Source: Siderastrea radians (Eukaryota; Cnidaria; Anthozoa; Scleractinia; Rhizangiidae). Taken from it: a DNA stretch of 64,000 bases. The DNA lies in assembly GCA_964017195.1 (NCBI GenBank), contig OZ024898.1, positions 6,364,967 to 6,428,966 of the forward strand. Reading direction: 5' to 3'. Both the position numbers and the translations under genes were made by a program. The notes below the pieces were generated by a model, which did not search any database, had not been told where the DNA came from, and worked only from the letters and a program-made list of their open reading frames with translations. Shown here piece by piece: positions 26,801 through 33,860 of the stretch (positions are counted from its first letter, which is position 1; every line of letters starts with the position of its first letter).

Positions 26801-28499
26801 AAATAATTGGCCCTAAGCGTTTAACCATCTAGCATCAGGTTGATTCTAAGCATGGACAGGTCAGGAAACACGTGACCTAATTTATTATTTTGTCATTGGT
26901 CAGAAAGACTTTGGCACCAATAACGGTCGAGTATAAGAAGTTTGTTTTATAGAAGTGTTTTTTTTTCAGACTATTTGAACACCAAAAAGATTTATCGTAA
27001 CGGTTTAGTAACTTTCATTGGATCCTCAGTAATAAACAAGTTGTATTGACTTTTGAGTGAAAAAATCCGTAAGTCAGTTCTCAGGTGTTGCTTTTTTGGG
27101 TAAATTTTTTTGTGAAGTTGTCCATGCTTAAATGCAACCCATAGTATTAAATTGGTTTCTTTATGCCAATTTTGGAGATAATGGACATTGATGAAATTAA
27201 ACAGTGTCTAAGTAGAATGAATAAAAACTTATCTTCTCTTTCAGAGCAATAAAAATAGCAAGAAAACAAGTCATGTTTTGATGACAGTATTAAGTGGTGA
27301 GACAGCCATACAGGCGCAAAAAATGACAGACAAAGAGGTTGTGGATATGTGTATGGACACTCTAAGGAAGTTGTTCACTTTTGAGGTAACACACTGCCCC
27401 TAATGTGATTATCTTAGTGATGCATCCCCAAAGAGATGACAGATTATTTATCGACCATTATGCTGATTTAAATGCAGATTCCTGATCCTCAGGCGTATTT
27501 GGTGACAAACTGGGGCAAAGATCCCTATTCAGGCATGGCGTATTCTTACATTCCTATTGGCTCAACTGGAGAGGAGTATGATCACCTGGCCTGTGATGTT
27601 GATAAGAAGGTCTTTTTTGCTGGAGAGGTATGCATAAAATAACTTGGAATTGACTTGGACAGAAAATGCAACTTTGCACATAATGGATTGTGTGCAACCA
27701 TTCCCAAGAGATTCAAATGACAATTGCGTAGCAGCCATGCAATTGTTAAATTGCACAGTTTGTCCACCCCTGTCCACCCCAAAATTGCATCATATGTACT
27801 GATGTACATGTGTGCAATATTGTCTGTTACATTGCAGGTTGTTGGAATAGTGTACACTGCCCTGCAGTGTTGCGATGTTTTTCTTCCAGTTTTGCACACA
27901 ATGTTGCAAAATCGCATCATGCAACTATTGTGCCCAGATGCAGTAGTGTACTTCATTGCAGTGTGTTGCAATATTTCAGGCTATTTCAATGTTGCGATTT
28001 TGTTTCTTGCATTGTTGCATACAATGTTGCAAAATTACGTGATGCAGCTACTGTGTTTAAGTGCAATAGTGTACAACATTGCAGTGTTGCAATATTGCAT
28101 GCTGCATTGCTTGTATTGTGCATCCTCTGTTGAATTTGTTTACAATATTGGATGCTTTACTGTAGTGTCTTGCCTTTTTGTTAATTGCAGTTTTGCACAC
28201 GTTACATTTTGTGACTAAGGGGGTGATCAGTTCAAGAAGTAAAAACAACACTGGCTCTGGTACTGCCCTTTGGGTTTTCTAATGCACCAACCACTTTTAA
28301 GGACCCCTCTTGTTTGATGACGATTTTATACCAAATGAAGGTATAGTGACATTTTTAATGCAAGTATTTAAAACAGTTAATATTTCATTCTCCAATTCAG
28401 GCCACCAATCGTCAATTTCCTCAGACTGTGACTGGAGCCTATTTAAGTGGAATCAGAGAAGCTGCAAAGATTATAACATGCACAGAAAACAACACATGA
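4941..28499 (+). CDS. KDM1B: Lysine-specific histone demethylase 1B (LSD2), complete coding region in 19 exons
   Basis: FAD-dependent amine oxidase that removes one or two methyl groups from histone H3 Lys4 in the nucleus. Exons, each with AG/GT borders and in-phase joins: 4941-5101, 5803-5892, 8570-8798, 13185-13229, 13970-14132, 18504-18609, 19228-19291, 20176-20349, 21318-21392, 22895-23032, 23343-23508, 24074-24132, 24692-24892, 25516-25590, 26139-26255, 26448-26573, 27245-27385, 27478-27627, 28401-28499. Joined length is 2,379 nt, 792 residues plus TGA; human LSD2 is about 822. Domain order matches LSD2 rather than LSD1: N-terminal C4H2C2 and CW zinc fingers are present and the LSD1 tower helices are absent. 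I chose ATG 4,941 because it opens the frame just before the zinc finger. The frame is also open upstream to the acceptor at 4,897, so an extra N-terminal exon is possible. Two tiny upstream ORFs (ATG 4,901 and 4,912) precede it in the same exon. Confidence 0.93.
5176..5386 (+). repeat. Interspersed repeat A, copy 2 (KDM1B intron)
   Basis: Same family as 4,386-4,610, with CATGCATGTTCTCCTCA at the left and GTAAGTAGTGATATTG then GTAAGGAGAAATTAGATG at the right. Confidence 0.6.
5440..5755. repeat. Interspersed repeat B with an internal duplication
   Basis: Ends are an inverted pair built on CACTCCCAAGAG and CTCTGGGAGTTAAAG. The block from AAGTACTGCT to TAGAAGCACCTT occurs twice inside (near 5,537-5,613 and 5,641-5,720). 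A second copy lies inverted at 9,019-9,226 and a fragment near 19,100-19,132. MITE-like, non-coding. Confidence 0.55.
6488..6590. repeat. Tandem duplication of about 51 bp
   Basis: Two nearly identical adjacent copies run from AACAAGTTCCTTTAG to GGGTCATAA, differing only around GGGTAAGGGT versus GGGTTAGGGT. Confidence 0.7.
6768..6944. repeat. Snap-back inverted repeat (MITE-like)
   Basis: Arms of about 75 bp begin ACACTATTTACAAGGCTAAA and end with the complement TTTAGCCTTGTAAATAGTGT, separated by a short loop near 6,850. It would fold into one long hairpin. Confidence 0.65.
7121..8535. mobile_element. Non-autonomous DNA transposon, 1,415 bp, with 6-bp target duplication
   Basis: Terminal inverted repeats begin CAGGGGCACCCAGCGACGG and end CCGTCGCTGGGTGCCCCTG. 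The flanking TTGATA occurs at 7,115-7,120 and 8,536-8,541. Subterminal DNA has scattered copies of short words such as CCGAAATTCCTAGG. No transposase frame is present. It inserted into the KDM1B intron so that its right end is 34 bases before exon 3. Superfamily is not settled: the ends look hAT-like but the duplication seen is 6 bp rather than 8. Confidence 0.75.
8570..13229 (+). CDS. KDM1B: KDM1B exons 3-4: CW-type zinc finger
   Basis: Exon 3 (8570-8798) continues the zinc-finger linker (CKDGYETYTKW) and carries the CW core FWVQCTLCSKW with Cys124 and Cys127 and aromatic Trp121 and Trp130, then Cys148. The tiny 45-nt exon 4 (13185-13229) gives the fourth ligand, Cys169, in GPCNLEEDE. The first pair is spaced C-x2-C, as in canonical CW domains, whereas the human LSD2 sequence I recall has C-x4-C. 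The exon 3 acceptor lies only 34 bases after the end of a transposon (7,121-8,535). Confidence 0.9.
8817..9012 (+). repeat. Interspersed repeat A, copy 3
   Basis: Starts just after exon 3 of KDM1B. It has the family words TATTCTCCTCACTATTCTCC, TGGTGATCA and CAAGTAGTAATACTG then GTAAGGAGAAA. Confidence 0.6.
9019..9226 (-). repeat. Interspersed repeat B, inverted copy
   Basis: Begins TTTACTCCCAGAGTCAG and ends CTCTTGGGAGTGAAAG, the reverse orientation of 5,440-5,755 without its internal duplication. It sits between two copies of repeat A. Confidence 0.55.
9227..9425 (-). repeat. Interspersed repeat A, inverted copy
   Basis: Reverse-complement of the family, with GAGGAGAATGTGCATG near its right end. 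Together with 8,817-9,226 it makes an A-B-A' cluster. Confidence 0.5.
9523..10262. repeat. Probable MITE with a terminal hairpin
   Basis: 9,523-9,637 folds as a hairpin: AACAATTATCCTGC pairs with the complement ending GCAGGATAATTGTT around a GC-rich core near 9,565-9,595. A second pair, TTATTATTCAACAAA at 9,638 and TTTGTTGAATAATAA near 10,246, brackets the remainder. A minus or plus frame inside is not convincing. No target duplication settled. Confidence 0.4.
10262..10438 (+). repeat. Interspersed repeat A, copy interrupted by the CACTA-like element
   Basis: Family words GTATGTTCTCCTCACTG, TGGTGATCA and CAAGTAGTGATATACTG are present. The copy ends where the element at 10,442 begins. Confidence 0.5.
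10442..12705. mobile_element. Non-autonomous CACTA (EnSpm/CMC-like) element, 2,264 bp
   Basis: Both termini begin CACTACCAGGAGCAAAC when read inward, followed by RTGTGAAA. The flanking 3-bp duplication is GTT at 10,439-10,441 and 12,706-12,708. CACTA ends plus a 3-bp duplication are the textbook signature of this superfamily. Both subterminal regions (about 10,442-10,860 and 12,340-12,690) are filled with dozens of copies of CATGTGAAA or TGTGTGAAA in both orientations, which fits the subterminal transposase-binding repeats of CACTA elements. The middle holds no recognisable transposase, so it is probably a deletion derivative. It lies in a KDM1B intron. Confidence 0.75.
13970..20349 (+). CDS. 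KDM1B: KDM1B exons 5-8: linker and SWIRM domain
   Basis: Exon 5 (13970-14132) encodes the linker with PPLLQSSPAAQFLTSYFPDG. Exon 6 (18504-18609) contains CTFRPDVMEQEE, the LSD2-type entry to SWIRM. Exon 7 (19228-19291) has MYLALRNLILSLW. Exon 8 (20176-20349) has LTPEKCAEHIIVRGLVRV and LTKRGFVNHGIL. SWIRM spans roughly residues 235-340. Exon 6 is followed after 12 bases by a hAT-like element (18,622-19,045). Confidence 0.9.
14351..14965. repeat. Minisatellite, about 66-67 bp unit, nine to ten copies
   Basis: Units start at about 14351, 14417, 14484, 14551, 14617, 14683, 14749, 14815 and 14882. Each contains TCCATCACAGGATACCCAGC, AAAGTGACTAGGAGTATTAC and CCTGGATGGGATGCTAG. Because 66 is a multiple of three, a 79-codon open frame runs through it, but this is a repeat artefact. 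The unit resembles, in reverse complement, the 3' body of the SINE at 18,115-18,420. Confidence 0.85.
15045..15435. repeat. MITE-like repeat rich in GGAAAC/GTTTCC
   Basis: Left end GGGCCAAGGAAACTAGG and right end GTTTCCTCATTTTGCGGGGGCC form an imperfect inverted pair. The interior holds about ten GGAAAC or GTTTCC words. No clear target duplication. Confidence 0.4.
15440..15660 (-). repeat. Possible tRNA-derived SINE fragment with a short heptamer repeat
   Basis: On the minus strand ATGGTTAAGATGCTGCACT resembles a Pol III A-box region. GGAGGTTTGGGGTGTGATC, about 40 bases later, resembles a degenerate B box. 15,561-15,590 is four copies of GTAAGGA. Weak but consistent. Confidence 0.3.
16208..18018. 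mobile_element. Foldback element, arms of about 0.8 kb, 1.8 kb in total
   Basis: The left arm (16,208 to about 17,005) from CACAGTGAACAA is matched by the reverse complement at about 17,222-18,018 ending TTGTTCACTGTG. Shared blocks include CTCATGTAAAA next to GATGACGTCATTACGTTGCT, AACAACAAAAACAAAA, and AAGCGTTATATGAATT wording close to the loop. The loop (about 17,006-17,221) has a short repeat of AGCAGTGAGCGCAAAC. No transposase. A target duplication could not be fixed. Confidence 0.7.
18115..18420 (+). repeat. tRNA-derived SINE
   Basis: A-box-like GGGGCACAGTAGTGG at 18,122-18,136 and B-box-like GGTTGGACGCC at 18,174-18,184 are spaced as in tRNA genes. A non-tRNA body follows, containing GCGATGGACTAGCATCCCAT and CCGGGATAAGCTCC. 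The body sequence is the source-like relative of the minisatellite at 14,351-14,965. Confidence 0.6.
18622..19045. mobile_element. hAT-like MITE, 424 bp, starting 13 bases past KDM1B exon 6
   Basis: Left end TAGGGCTCCAATGATAC and right end GTATATTGTTTCAGCCCTA are inverted. Flanks are TTTATTTG (18,614-18,621) and TTCATTTG (19,046-19,053), a 7/8 match typical of an aged 8-bp hAT duplication. The interior is rich in ATATCG words. Only GTGATTTATTTG of the intron separates exon 6 from the element, so the 5' splice site survived by a few bases. Confidence 0.65.
18791..18878. repeat. Near-perfect 88-bp hairpin nested in the hAT-like MITE
   Basis: ATTTAGGCCTTGTAAGGCGA... is mirrored by ...CTTTACAAGGCCTAAAAT with arms of about 41 bp and a tiny loop near 18,835. 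Likely a second, nested insertion. Confidence 0.65.
21318..28499 (+). CDS. KDM1B: KDM1B exons 9-19: FAD-binding amine-oxidase domain
   Basis: Exon 9 (21318-21392) has the dinucleotide-binding motif VIVIGAGPAGLSAARHL (residues 347-363). Exon 10 follows with VVESRDRIGGRVWDDD and VGRGAQILNGC. Later exons keep FHFNALLD, QFHLGNLEF, SGDHTLLQHG and IVTVPLFLL. Lys621, the last codon of exon 15 in NLGAGLIEK, aligns with the catalytic FAD-contacting lysine (K661 in human LSD1 and LSD2). C-terminal FAD contacts are intact: VFFAGE at the end of exon 18, then ATNRQFPQTVTGAYLSGIREA in the last exon. The protein ends about 12 residues beyond the usual alanine-rich end. No broken exon was seen. Confidence 0.92.
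21430..21800. repeat. Retroelement-like 3' fragment
   Basis: TCTGACGCAGGGCTAACGCT followed by CGAAACGTC near 21,727-21,757 is the wording commonly seen at the 3' end of degraded Penelope-type elements in invertebrate genomes. No intact frame was found. Assignment is tentative. Confidence 0.3.
21920..22710. repeat. Degenerate tandem repeat, unit about 50-60 bp
   Basis: Variants of 'GTACGGAGAAACGTTGAGAA' followed by 'GACAAGACTAATACNGTACG' recur about a dozen times with heavy decay, for example near 22,000, 22,060, 22,230, 22,370, 22,420 and 22,600. No coding frame. An old satellite inside a KDM1B intron. Confidence 0.55.
23787..23960. repeat. Short hAT-like fragment
   Basis: Begins CAGACCCAGCACTC and ends GGATCCGCCTCTG; the reverse of the end, CAGAGGCGGATCC, is a common hAT terminus. 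A run of 13 G lies near 23,804. No clean 8-bp duplication. Confidence 0.4.
25591..26138. other. KDM1B intron with a retroelement-like tail
   Basis: The wording CTGAGAAGGACTGAGCAGAA near 25,721-25,740, followed by TCATCATCAG, resembles 3' tails of degraded Penelope-like elements. Nothing coding is evident. Confidence 0.25.
27800..28220. repeat. TTGCA-rich divergent direct repeat (KDM1B last intron)
   Basis: Two diverged copies of about 135 bp share 'CACAATGTTGCAAAATCGCA'-type and 'GCAATAGTGTACAACATTGC'-type wording. TTGCA or TGCAA occurs many times. A 164-codon frame across it is a low-complexity artefact rich in Cys, Val and Leu. Confidence 0.5.
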
Positions 28500-28547
28500 C
28501 AAAATCGGTTAGTTATGTGAAATCTGGCTTAGAGAAAACAAGATAGC

Positions 28548-28596
28548 GCTTACAAGATTATCACATGCACAGGAAACAACACGTGGGAAAGATGTG
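28548..28596 (+). repeat. Diverged tandem copy of the KDM1B C-terminal coding end in the 3' UTR
   Basis: GATTATCACATGCACAGGAA resembles GATTATAACATGCACAGAAA at the end of the last exon; the similarity extends over about 45 bases (28,461-28,508 versus 28,548-28,596). The second copy lies after the stop codon and is not coding in the same phase. Confidence 0.55.
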
Positions 28597-28599
28597 TCT

Positions 28600-31278
28600 G
28601 ACTTCGAAGAAAACTGCTACTAAGTCTTCGGTTTTCATCCAACCAAGTGCTTGAGGGTTACTTGAAATGATTAAAATTAGACTTAACAACCATTAATATA
28701 TTTAGTTATGTTCAGCCGAGATGGAGATGATCCTGAAAATGTTACCACTGATTTCAAGTAACCTGAGTCGAACAGGACTTGCTATGGTTTCGTTGAATAC
28801 ATCCACTTCCCGTGTAAGGTAATTTAATAGGTTGTCTTAGAGTTTGGTTCCCTCATTCTAGACTGCGGATTCTGTTCGCTGGATTTTGAATTGCACGCCT
28901 GTTTTTTTTCGGTTTGAATTTCAGGAATCTTGATTCTGAAATCGAGCTGTTGGAATCCGGATCAAAAAGGTATCAATTTGCAACTGCTGGATTCGGATTT
29001 TGGATTACCTTTCATGAAGCTAACAATTTTTTGCTCTGATGCAGTTATTTTGCTGCGAAATTACCTAACCGCCTGTCAACCTACCGTCTCTCACTTTTGC
29101 TAACTAAAAAGACAAAATGTAAAAAAGATTTCAAGGATTGCATCCTCAGTGAAGGGCTGGTGAGAGAAAAGCGCGTGTCAGTTTTGATTGAACTTACCTT
29201 TTTTATCCGTGACTGTTTTCTCGTTTAAATGCTATTTCAATCTGCTTAGATCAGTCCACCAAAATTATGTTCTTGGCATTAAACTGAACTTTGAATACTC
29301 GAGATAGACACAATGTTTCTGTGAAAGCCATTAATACAACATATGACTTCAGTCCAATCTGTGTAATTGGAAGCAAAAATGTGGAGTAATTGGCAAGCGT
29401 CCAAGGTACATGTTGCTGCCACAGTATTGTATGCAAAAGTTATATTATCCTTGAAAGCTAAACAGTTAGGTAAACATAGTTTATTAGTTAGAAGTCCAAT
29501 AATTTCATATGGTTATCAATTAGTCTAATTATTGTCAGAAGAGGATCGTGTCTTTGATAGACAAAGAAAAGTAAAGAAAAGTGAATAGTTATTACAAACT
29601 CGGAGTTGTTCGAATGTAGAGGGAAGATTAATTCATGTTTTGCTGTTTTCCATAGGCTATAGTCATAAATTCGCTGCGATTAATTTCAAAATCCGTACTA
29701 ATTTTCTTCAGACAATAAAATGCATTAGTACCAGGATAGCCCCTGGATATGAGCAAGCGCACGGTTTTATTGACTCTCTACCTATAGGCTAACGCTCATA
29801 ATACTGGAAGTAAGGAAGTAGCACGAATCAAGAGGACGAAAACAAGTTTGTTTTAACAGAAACGTTGGTTTTGGAAGCTGAATAACATTTCTTATGATCC
29901 AGGAGTTGTCGATGTAATAAAACAATTATGCTACTCAATCTGGAATGTGAACTCCGCCAACTCGACTCGATTTTCTGGAATAATCGTTAAATGGTTGAGG
30001 GGGGGGGATAACTTGGAAATATTTGCAGGGTGACAACAGAATTCAGAGCAGCCTGTAAAACTGCCAAGTTAGTGGAATTCTACATTACGTTACAGGGTGG
30101 ATTTTTTACCACCAAGCTATGCTACTGGCATGTAGTTATTCAATACATTGTTCCAAAGAAAATTAGTAGAATGCGTTATTATTCACTGATGCAATTCAAA
30201 TAATCTAGTTTGAGATGTGATGTGGGCAGTGTTGGACAAGGCAATGATTATGCCATTTGGATGACATTTGAGGTCACTGAAACTTTTAATTGAAACATTT
30301 TCTTGGAGTTTTCGCATCTCACTGTGTTTTGTGCGTTTATTTTTTTTTTCCTTTTTGGCACAAATCATTGCCTAGTGTAAACACATGTACCATTAACCAT
30401 GTTGTTAGGTTAGGCGAAGAGTATTAAAATAATCATTTTGTAGCAACTGCTCCGTTGACCTATGTATTTATTGCATTATTTATGACATTTGAATACATTG
30501 TTCTCAATAAAGTCATTTGTGAAAAATCATATTGCCCAATGTAATGCTTTCTAAGTGTTACCATTTGAATTGTCGGTATAAATGTTTGACTGAAAACTGG
30601 GATCATTATCCTGAAGGTTGTCACTCTAATGTCATTCCTCGTTAATTTTAACACAACCCCACAGACAACACCGCTTTAAACAATAGGTTTTGTATTGTAA
30701 TGCATAGCAGATAGCATAGTATAGAAAAGCATATAGCATAGCAAAGCATAGTATAGCGTAGCATAGTAAAGTATGGTACAGTGCAGTATCGTATGGTATG
30801 GTGTGGTATGGGATGGGATGGGGTGGGATGGGATGGGATGAGATGGGATGGTATAGTATGAGGTGTACGTCTCTTGAGGGAGACACTTCCGTTTTAGGGG
30901 TAAAATTTTGCGGTTTGGTATCAATTGGCTAGTATCACTTTTGGTATCAAAATCTAAAATGGCCAACAGTATTATCATGGTACTTTTAAGAGACAACTGG
31001 TCATAATGCAACTTTTTATGGGTTAACTTATTTCTATCACAGTCAAAACCCCCCATCAATATCTTTCACACATAAGCAAGAGTTTGTCTTAGTGCGGTTT
31101 TCAATTGATCGTCGTAAAACCAGCACCTAAGAAATTACTCTGGTGCCAAGCACAACACACGAAAGCACCACCATGAACCAAGCAGGACTCGAAAAAAATA
31201 CACGCAACTCGCGTCAAGCGCGGGAAAACGCGTGCGAACAAGTTTAATTGGAAAATGGCACGCCACTCAAAGTTCACT
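28600..31278. other. Intergenic, no gene recognised
   Basis: Follows KDM1B. ATTAAA at 28,669-28,674 could serve as its polyadenylation signal; the next AATAAA words are near 29,714 and 30,506. No protein family could be read in any frame. Contains the pentanucleotide tract annotated separately. Confidence 0.4.
30702..30861. repeat. Degenerate pentanucleotide microsatellite
   Basis: GCATA-type units grade into GGGAT-type units through single-base changes (AGCATA, GGTATG, GGGATG). The minus strand reads as repeats of ATCCC. Confidence 0.8.
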
Positions 31279-31646
31279 AGGGAGTTTAAGCAACCACGAC
31301 GGCGACGGCAACGAGAACGTCAAAAAACAATAGGCTTTAATGAGCAAAACAATGACTCTGCAGGTGCGTTAGACATTCTGGTACATTTCTTTACTGTCCT
31401 CTGCAAAACAACAACGTGAAATGACCAGTTTTAAGGTTTTTTGGAGAACGGGAACACACGACGGTGAATTTTTCTTTCTCTTCCTGAATTCAAGCGCCGT
31501 CCCTACGAATTCAGTTGCTGGACAGTTCGGACACATTAGACAAGTTAAACGAGTTGGAATAATCGCGAAGAAGAATAAAAGAACAGAAAACCACAATTTC
31601 AATGACGTTTTCCAATGCGTTGCCGTCGTCGTTGCTTAAAGTCCCT
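31279..31646. mobile_element. MITE, 368 bp, with 3-bp target duplication
   Basis: Ends AGGGAGTTTAAGCAACCACG and GACGGCAACG wording on the left are matched by CGTTGCTTAAAGTCCCT on the right. The flanking ACT occurs at 31,276-31,278 and 31,647-31,649. A 3-bp duplication suggests the PIF/Harbinger or CMC groups. A 72-codon frame inside is not convincing. Confidence 0.6.
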
Positions 31647-31649
31647 ACT

Positions 31650-32353
31650 GTCTTCGAAGTCCCGTTTGAACGTGTTGTTATCGAACACTGTATTTAATAT
31701 ATAGATTTAGCCATTCCTAAAAGCGGAGCCTCCAAGGAATAAACTGGTGCTCGTTTCTCAAAAATAGTCCTGAAACTTTTCGATCTGAATATATTTCGGG
31801 GCTTTCTTTGGCTCGTTCCCTTTCGAAAAGTGTTTCTCAAAAAGCCCGAAAGCGTTCCGAATTGTCCTCCAAGATTTTGAGGATCTGTTCTGTAAAACCA
31901 AGTTCGAAAGGTCATTCTAGAGGCTGAGCACAGCTTAATTTTTTTTCGGGCATCAAACTGAACACATATTTTACTCAGGAGCAGTCTTAATTGGTTTTTT
32001 AAATGTTTCCATATCCTGTCAATAACTGTCAAGGCTTGTCAAATCTCCTTGGATTATTGGCTGTTGGCTTGAATGAACTTGAAACGGCGCTCATGTACAA
32101 CAACAAAATAAAACTTATTCTGAAGTAAATGGGTTATCTTCATCGCGTTCGAATGTTCAGTTAACAAATAACATAAACTGCCCCTATTAGTCTGGTCAAA
32201 ATTTATACCATCAAGATTGAAAACGAGCAAACACCAAACACGCTTTAAATTATGGCATAAGTTTTGCGGATGCGAAGTAAGCCCATTTAAAGTTAGGCGC
32301 TTTGAGGAACGCAAGAAAACCTGTTTTTCGGAAACTTTTCGGATAAAATAGTC
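31650..32353. other. Repeat-derived spacer, no gene
   Basis: 31,753-31,860 repeats the GTTTCTCAAAA/ACTTTTCG wording of repeat family C (3,560-3,804). A 112-codon minus frame here reads through this repeat and was not accepted. Confidence 0.4.
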
Positions 32354-32358
32354 TTACC

Positions 32359-32432
32359 ACCATTTTCACTTCTACGCGACTTTTCTTTTCAAAACACCTC
32401 TGAGCACTTTGCAATACGCTTCCGTCAATCAT
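32359..32432 (-). CDS. Exon-like segment, divergent to the one at 32,628
   Basis: An ATG at 32,432 opens a frame (MIDGSVLQSAQRCFEKKSRV...) that runs to a GTAAG donor context near 32,358. The same frame and donor are present in the other arm on the plus strand (ATG near 55,188, donor at 55,259). Conservation in two diverged copies, with the split at a GT donor, suggests a real first exon. Product unknown. Confidence 0.3.
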
Positions 32433-32627
32433 ACCTTATATGGGAAGTGTGTGATGTTACCGCAATTGAATTGAGCTCGAAGGAATAATGATGCTGGCGC
32501 CAAATTATCCCGTAAATGTGCGCTGGCGAGTCATATATTGACTAGTAAGAGGCTTTAGAGTCGTTGATGTTGCAAGAATACTTCACGTTTGGCATATATT
32601 TGTAAAGAAATTTCGACATTTTTTCAG

Positions 32628-32900
32628 AATTAAATACCCGCTCGGTGGATTATCCTATGCGGCGGATGGTAAGCGTGCGTTTAAACTCGTGAATAAGCTG
32701 AACCGAAGTGTGAAGTAAAAATTCTAGCTTTTCTGACCTGAAAATAGCACACGACATGTTATTCACCACGAGTATAATCTGGCAAAATCGCGAAGTGTAC
32801 GAGGACGAAATTCAGGAGTGGATAGAGTATGCAACGGGAAAACGAATCATGATCGGCGTGCGATCAACCGATTCGTGAAGAAAATGGGTTTGACAAGAAG
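32628..32900 (+). CDS. Two spliced exon-like segments in the left arm, product unknown
   Basis: 32,628-32,668 is bounded by TTTTTTCAG and GTAAGC; 32,748-32,900 is bounded by AAAATAG and GTACGT. Joining them keeps one frame open: IKYPLGGLSYAAD, then AHDMLFTTSIIWQNREVYED... to a TGA within the second segment. The other arm has both segments at 54,952-54,992 and 54,715-54,872 (-) but with a one-base insertion that shifts the frame. In either frame the end is basic. No family recognised; it could be a transposon gene or a captured host gene. Confidence 0.35.
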
Positions 32901-33238
32901 GTACGTATGCAGACTTGTTGCATTTTTTTTGGAAGGAACACTGCCAATTCTAGTCACCTATCACTCGAGGAATGGAATGAAAGAACGAAGCATAAGCGCT
33001 TTATAACGTTTATTGTTCTACGTGAATGTTAACGCTGTGACATGATAGCAAGAAAAATCTGAAAAATCGTTATTTATATAAGCGGGAACGGGGAAATATC
33101 AAGGAAAATATTTAAGCACAGTTTCAAGTTTACTTCTTCGTTGTAGCTCACTGTGATTACCAAAGAACGTGATAAGCGAAACAGAGCGATGTATCGTTGT
33201 AGGTCATCGCTAAATTTCACCGAGAACAGTTGCTATTT

Positions 33239-33600
33239 ACCCCGCCGTCAGGACGGGGTCTAGTAATACCCGTTTTTTTTTTTTACCCCGCCGTCAGGAC
33301 GGGGTCTAGCAATACCCGCTTTTTTTTTTAGCCCGCCGTCAGGACGGGGTCTAGTAATACCCATTTTTTTTCCTTGGTTTTTTTTTTGGTGGTCACTTGC
33401 CCCAGTCCTCCAGTTTTCGCTCGGCCAAAGATATACTCGGCGTGTCTTTCGCTACACAGCCAAGGGCTTTTATCTTGAGTGACCGTAACATATTTTACAT
33501 CCCCCGGGGGGGGGGAGAACAATGGCGGGGTCTAATGCCCCTGGGGCTTTTCTTGTTTTTTTTTTACCCCGCCGTCAGGACGGGGTCTAGTAATACCCGT
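33239..33600. repeat. GC-hairpin / poly-T motif copies at the start of the array
   Basis: Four copies of a unit of about 45 bp: ACCCCGCCGTCAGGACGGGG, then TCTAGTAATACCCG, then 7-28 T. The first block can form a stem CCCCG/CGGGG. The last copy (33,566-33,600) is separated from the first three by a related partial unit. Confidence 0.8.
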
Positions 33601-33860
33601 TTTTTTTTTTTTTTTTTTTTTTTTTTTTGTCGTGGTCAGTTACCCCAGACCTTCGCTCGGTCAAAACAATACTTGCCGGTAAACTTTGTCCGTTGAGCGT
33701 TTATTCGCCAGAATTTTCATGAAAGTTGGTGTAGAAAATTACCGGCGATTTAATGGCATGAAAATTCCTTCGATGAAAGCAAGAACGAAGGTGCTAGCGA
33801 GCTTTGAAGCTGGCATGAATTTGCCAAACCTGCCCTGGCACGTAAACATTACATCACTGA

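Larger units (their letters stand above)
32354..33238 (+). repeat. Left arm of the large inverted repeat
   Basis: 885 bp from TTACCACCATTTTCACTTCT to ACAGTTGCTATTTA. Its reverse complement is found at 53,671-55,263 with an extra insertion of about 680 bp. Similarity is continuous across several landmarks, including the spliced segments below and GTGACATGATAG, AAGCGGGAACGGGGAA and CCAAAGAACGTGAT. The arms end exactly where the tandem array begins. Confidence 0.8.

Noticed and set aside
27724..28218. 164-codon plus-strand frame
   Set aside because: It follows the TTGCA-rich direct repeat; overlapping frames on both strands are equally open and the composition is low-complexity.
31694..32032. 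112-codon minus-strand frame with FRTWFYRTDP-type peptide
   Set aside because: Reads through dispersed repeat family C, whose GTTTCTCAAAA wording explains the sequence.
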